From Shewanella sp. Choline-02u-19 (GTDB lineage: Bacteria > Pseudomonadota > Gammaproteobacteria > Enterobacterales > Shewanellaceae), in NCBI RefSeq assembly GCF_002836205.1, contig NZ_PJBE01000013.1, positions 1,302,001-1,366,000 on the forward strand: 64,000 bases of DNA, in the 5' to 3' direction. Numbering within the stretch: position 1 is the stretch's first letter; every line of letters begins with the position of its first letter. The notes beneath the pieces are model-generated. The model was not told the DNA's origin, searched no databases, and saw only the letters and a program-made list of their open reading frames with translations. The translations under genes and the position numbers were made by a program. Of this stretch, positions 61,991 through 64,000 are shown one piece after another.

Positions 61991-62707
61991 TCATAACCAT
62001 AGCTTCTTAATCGGTGTGTCTGGGCTAAAATGGTGGTGGATTTGCGCTTGTAGTAGCTCTGCGGTAGCAATGGCATCGGTCAAGGCATCGTGTGGCGGAT
62101 AAGTGGGCAGATTATAACGGGTACGACTATTGGCAAGCCGAATCGATTCTGGGCGAGTATTTTTAAACCAGTCAATAAACTTTTTCGGACGAGCCTGTTG
62201 GATATCAGCTTCAATCTGCATGGTATCAACGACAGGGAAAACAATACCTTCATTGATCAAGCTTCTAAGTGCAGCATCAAAAAAGTCACGTTCAATTCTG
62301 CGGTAATGCACCACCACAATTTTCCCTTCTAGCTCGTCCAATAACTGCTCTAAAATCCGCAACAGATCGGGCGCACCCTTGAGATCAGAATGGGTAATCC
62401 CATGGATGATAATTGAATCTTCCTTGAGTTTATCTTCCGGTGTTATAAACCAGTGTTTAGCCCGTCTACAAGCAATTCGTTGCAGAGTAAAAGGAACCAA
62501 ACCAATGCTTATAATGCTATTTTGATCAGCATCCAGACCGGTTGTTTCAAAATCTAAGGCAACAAAGTCTATATCCTTGAGTTCGGTTTCACCATGGTAA
62601 GTACTGGCATTATAAAAGTTAGTCAGGCGGCTATCTTTACTCTCAAGCGCTTTAATGTGCAAAAACGCTTCCCAGTTTAATACTTCTTGATTGGTAAAAT
62701 TACGCAT
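61991..62707 (-). CDS. DnaQ-like 3'-5' exonuclease (DEDDh)
   Basis: 238 residues. Exo I is VALDFETTGLDADQNSIISIG (Asp52, Glu54), the Exo II region is VVVHYRRIERDFFDAAL, and Exo III is PPHDALTDAIATAEL, with the His and Asp of the DEDDh class. It is not the full DNA polymerase epsilon subunit by context. Its ATG overlaps the upstream gene's stop (TAATG), so it is translationally coupled to the CBS/DUF294 protein; this pair is conserved in many gammaproteobacteria. Confidence 0.9.
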   Translation of the reverse strand: MRNFTNQEVLNWEAFLHIKALESKDSRLTNFYNASTYHGETELKDIDFVALDFETTGLDADQNSIISIGLVPFTLQRIACRRAKHWFITPEDKLKEDSIIIHGITHSDLKGAPDLLRILEQLLDELEGKIVVVHYRRIERDFFDAALRSLINEGIVFPVVDTMQIEADIQQARPKKFIDWFKNTRPESIRLANSRTRYNLPTYPPHDALTDAIATAELLQAQIHHHFSPDTPIKKLWL

Positions 62708-64000
62708 TATTTACCCTGCATACTGTTAGCGGTATAGCGGAACTTTAAAAAGTTTTGTGCACTGCTTAACACCAAAAAGGCATCTTTTAGATTACGCCTT
62801 TCAAAATCGGACATGTTTTCAGGCTCGATATTGTTATCCGGCTCTTGATCTGACTCAATGTCTAATGCTTGATGACGAATACGAACCAAAGAGATGAACT
62901 CCATCGCATGTTGCAGATCTTTGCCCTTTGATGGCGGTAAAATTCCTGCCTCAATGATGTCTTCTAATCGATCAAATGAATTTTGCGATTGAGAACCAAT
63001 AGCAAGGGCGTGCACACGGATCAAGTCGGCTAAGGGTGCTGTACCGCGTCGCTTCAAATTAATAGTGTTGTTATGACGACCATCTTTTTCCATCACAAAA
63101 TCTTTAAAAAAGCCAAGTGGAGGTGTACGGTTTAATGCGTTTCTAGCAAGGCAGGCTAAGAATCGGTTGTTTTTCTTCGCTTTTCTAAGGATAAAGGCAT
63201 TCAACTGTTCAGCCCATTTTTGTCTGCCATAGACGCCGTAAAGATCGAAAAATATGGAGCTATTAAGCAGCGCTTGCGGGTTTGGATTCTCTATCCAATC
63301 AGCAAAACACTCTTCCCATTGAGACTGGGTTTTTCGATACTCAGGATTAGTCGCCATGATGTCACCAGTGCAATAGGTGTAACCGCATGCGGCCAAACCA
63401 TCACAAACATAAGTGGCAAGCGCCTTAAAGTAGTCCCCATGTAGCGACTCTTGATACTCGTTATCAAGAATAATTGCATTGTCTTGGTCGGTCACGATAA
63501 GTTGTTCATCGCGCGCCATAGAGCCTAATGCTAGGAAGCAGTAAGGCACAGGTGGTGCCCCCAACTTCTCTTCCGCTAATTCAAGAAAACGCTGTTTAAA
63601 ACTTCTGCCAATTTCCGACATGGCTCGACCCACCATGTGTGAGTTTGCATCTTCGTTAATCATGCGCACAAAACAATCTTTGAGTTGACTAGACAGAATA
63701 ATAAGGTCTTCAATACTGTTCTGTTGAAATATGCTGCTAACAATTAACAAGCTATTTTGAGACTCATAACGAATAATGTCAGTAACTTCTATTAAGCCAA
63801 TCGGTTGTTTGTTTTTTAAAATTGGGAGGTGATGAACGTTATAACGAAGCATTAATAGCATCGCTTCAAAAATATAGGCGTTGTGGTCCAAAGAGATGAG
63901 TTCTGTAGACATCACCTCGACCACTTGGGTATCAACATTTAGCCCTTGCGCGATCACTTTAGCGCACAGATCGCGCTCGGTAATAATGCCAACAAAGCTA
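62707..64000 (-). CDS. CBS-domain/DUF294 nucleotidyltransferase-like protein (5' partial)
   Basis: The frame is open through the right edge, so the N-terminus is missing; about 431 residues are seen. The start of the visible part (SFVGIITERDLCAKVIAQGL) is the end of one CBS domain and is followed by a second (VVEVMSTELISLDHNAYIFEAMLLM). Then a GlnD-like nucleotidyltransferase domain, ALGSMARDEQLIVTDQDNAII, and a DUF294 C-terminal helical domain follow. Homologues often carry an N-terminal cyclic-nucleotide-binding domain. It may sense nucleotides and modify a partner; substrates are unknown. Confidence 0.9.
   Translation of the reverse strand, partial: SFVGIITERDLCAKVIAQGLNVDTQVVEVMSTELISLDHNAYIFEAMLLMLRYNVHHLPILKNKQPIGLIEVTDIIRYESQNSLLIVSSIFQQNSIEDLIILSSQLKDCFVRMINEDANSHMVGRAMSEIGRSFKQRFLELAEEKLGAPPVPYCFLALGSMARDEQLIVTDQDNAIILDNEYQESLHGDYFKALATYVCDGLAACGYTYCTGDIMATNPEYRKTQSQWEECFADWIENPNPQALLNSSIFFDLYGVYGRQKWAEQLNAFILRKAKKNNRFLACLARNALNRTPPLGFFKDFVMEKDGRHNNTINLKRRGTAPLADLIRVHALAIGSQSQNSFDRLEDIIEAGILPPSKGKDLQHAMEFISLVRIRHQALDIESDQEPDNNIEPENMSDFERRNLKDAFLVLSSAQNFLKFRYTANSMQGK

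Overview
This is a gammaproteobacterial chromosome segment, most probably from Shewanella or a close marine relative. The call rests on gene content: PssA next to TapT, a divergent gapA/DUF2989/gapB trio with HexR-like sites, a yccA-tusDCB-tusE cluster, a glyW-cysT-leuZ type tRNA operon, DUF3080 and DUF2989 proteins, and a high density of exported peptidases, RND pumps and flavoproteins. No ribosomal RNA gene, CRISPR array, insertion sequence or prophage was seen.

Layout. 1-5.4 kb: end of an acyl-CoA dehydrogenase, DacB (PBP4), a DUF1904 protein, PssA and the tRNA modification enzyme TapT. 5.4-11.9 kb: an accessory redox locus made of a TtrS/TtrR-like two-component system, a secreted ApbE-type FMN transferase, a divergent lipoprotein with one clear and two degenerate FMN-binding modules, and a porin. 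The same 13-bp sequence lies upstream of the sensor gene and, as half of a palindrome, between apbE and the lipoprotein gene. 12.3-18.4 kb: RluA-like pseudouridine synthase, a secreted M1 aminopeptidase and a 5'-nucleotidase lipoprotein. 18.4-21 kb: a lone tyrosine recombinase, a near-perfect 36-bp inverted repeat just upstream of it, and about 230-bp degenerate tandem copies of the front end of a ribbon-helix-helix gene. 21-30 kb: a small-molecule kinase-like protein, DUF6702 plus a second M1 peptidase, an unknown membrane protein, an M49-like metallopeptidase and DUF3080. 30-33 kb: GNAT plus FAD oxidoreductase and small unknown genes.

33.5-43.2 kb: two GAPDH genes, four tRNA genes (Gly, Cys, Leu, Ser), the tRNA 2-thiolation relay TusDCB/TusE with YccA, and the purine nucleoside pair PunR/PunC. 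43.3-55.1 kb: an RND efflux pair, a SEC-C protein, Mn-dependent pyrophosphatase, a Lon-family protease and a U32 protein. 55.5-64 kb: a DsbA-like protein, GNAT, a broken AraC regulator beside an Old Yellow Enzyme gene that has a terminator in its leader, an Asp/Glu racemase, a BCCT transporter, a DnaQ-like exonuclease and a CBS/DUF294 nucleotidyltransferase that runs off the right edge.

The strongest candidate for an undescribed system is the 5.4-11.9 kb locus. It reads as a signal-inducible, outer-membrane flavin redox module: sensor, response regulator, FMN transferase, flavinylated acceptor and porin. The second is the recombinase with its palindrome, next to the decayed repeat array. All functional statements are from reading translations and motifs; no database search was possible.
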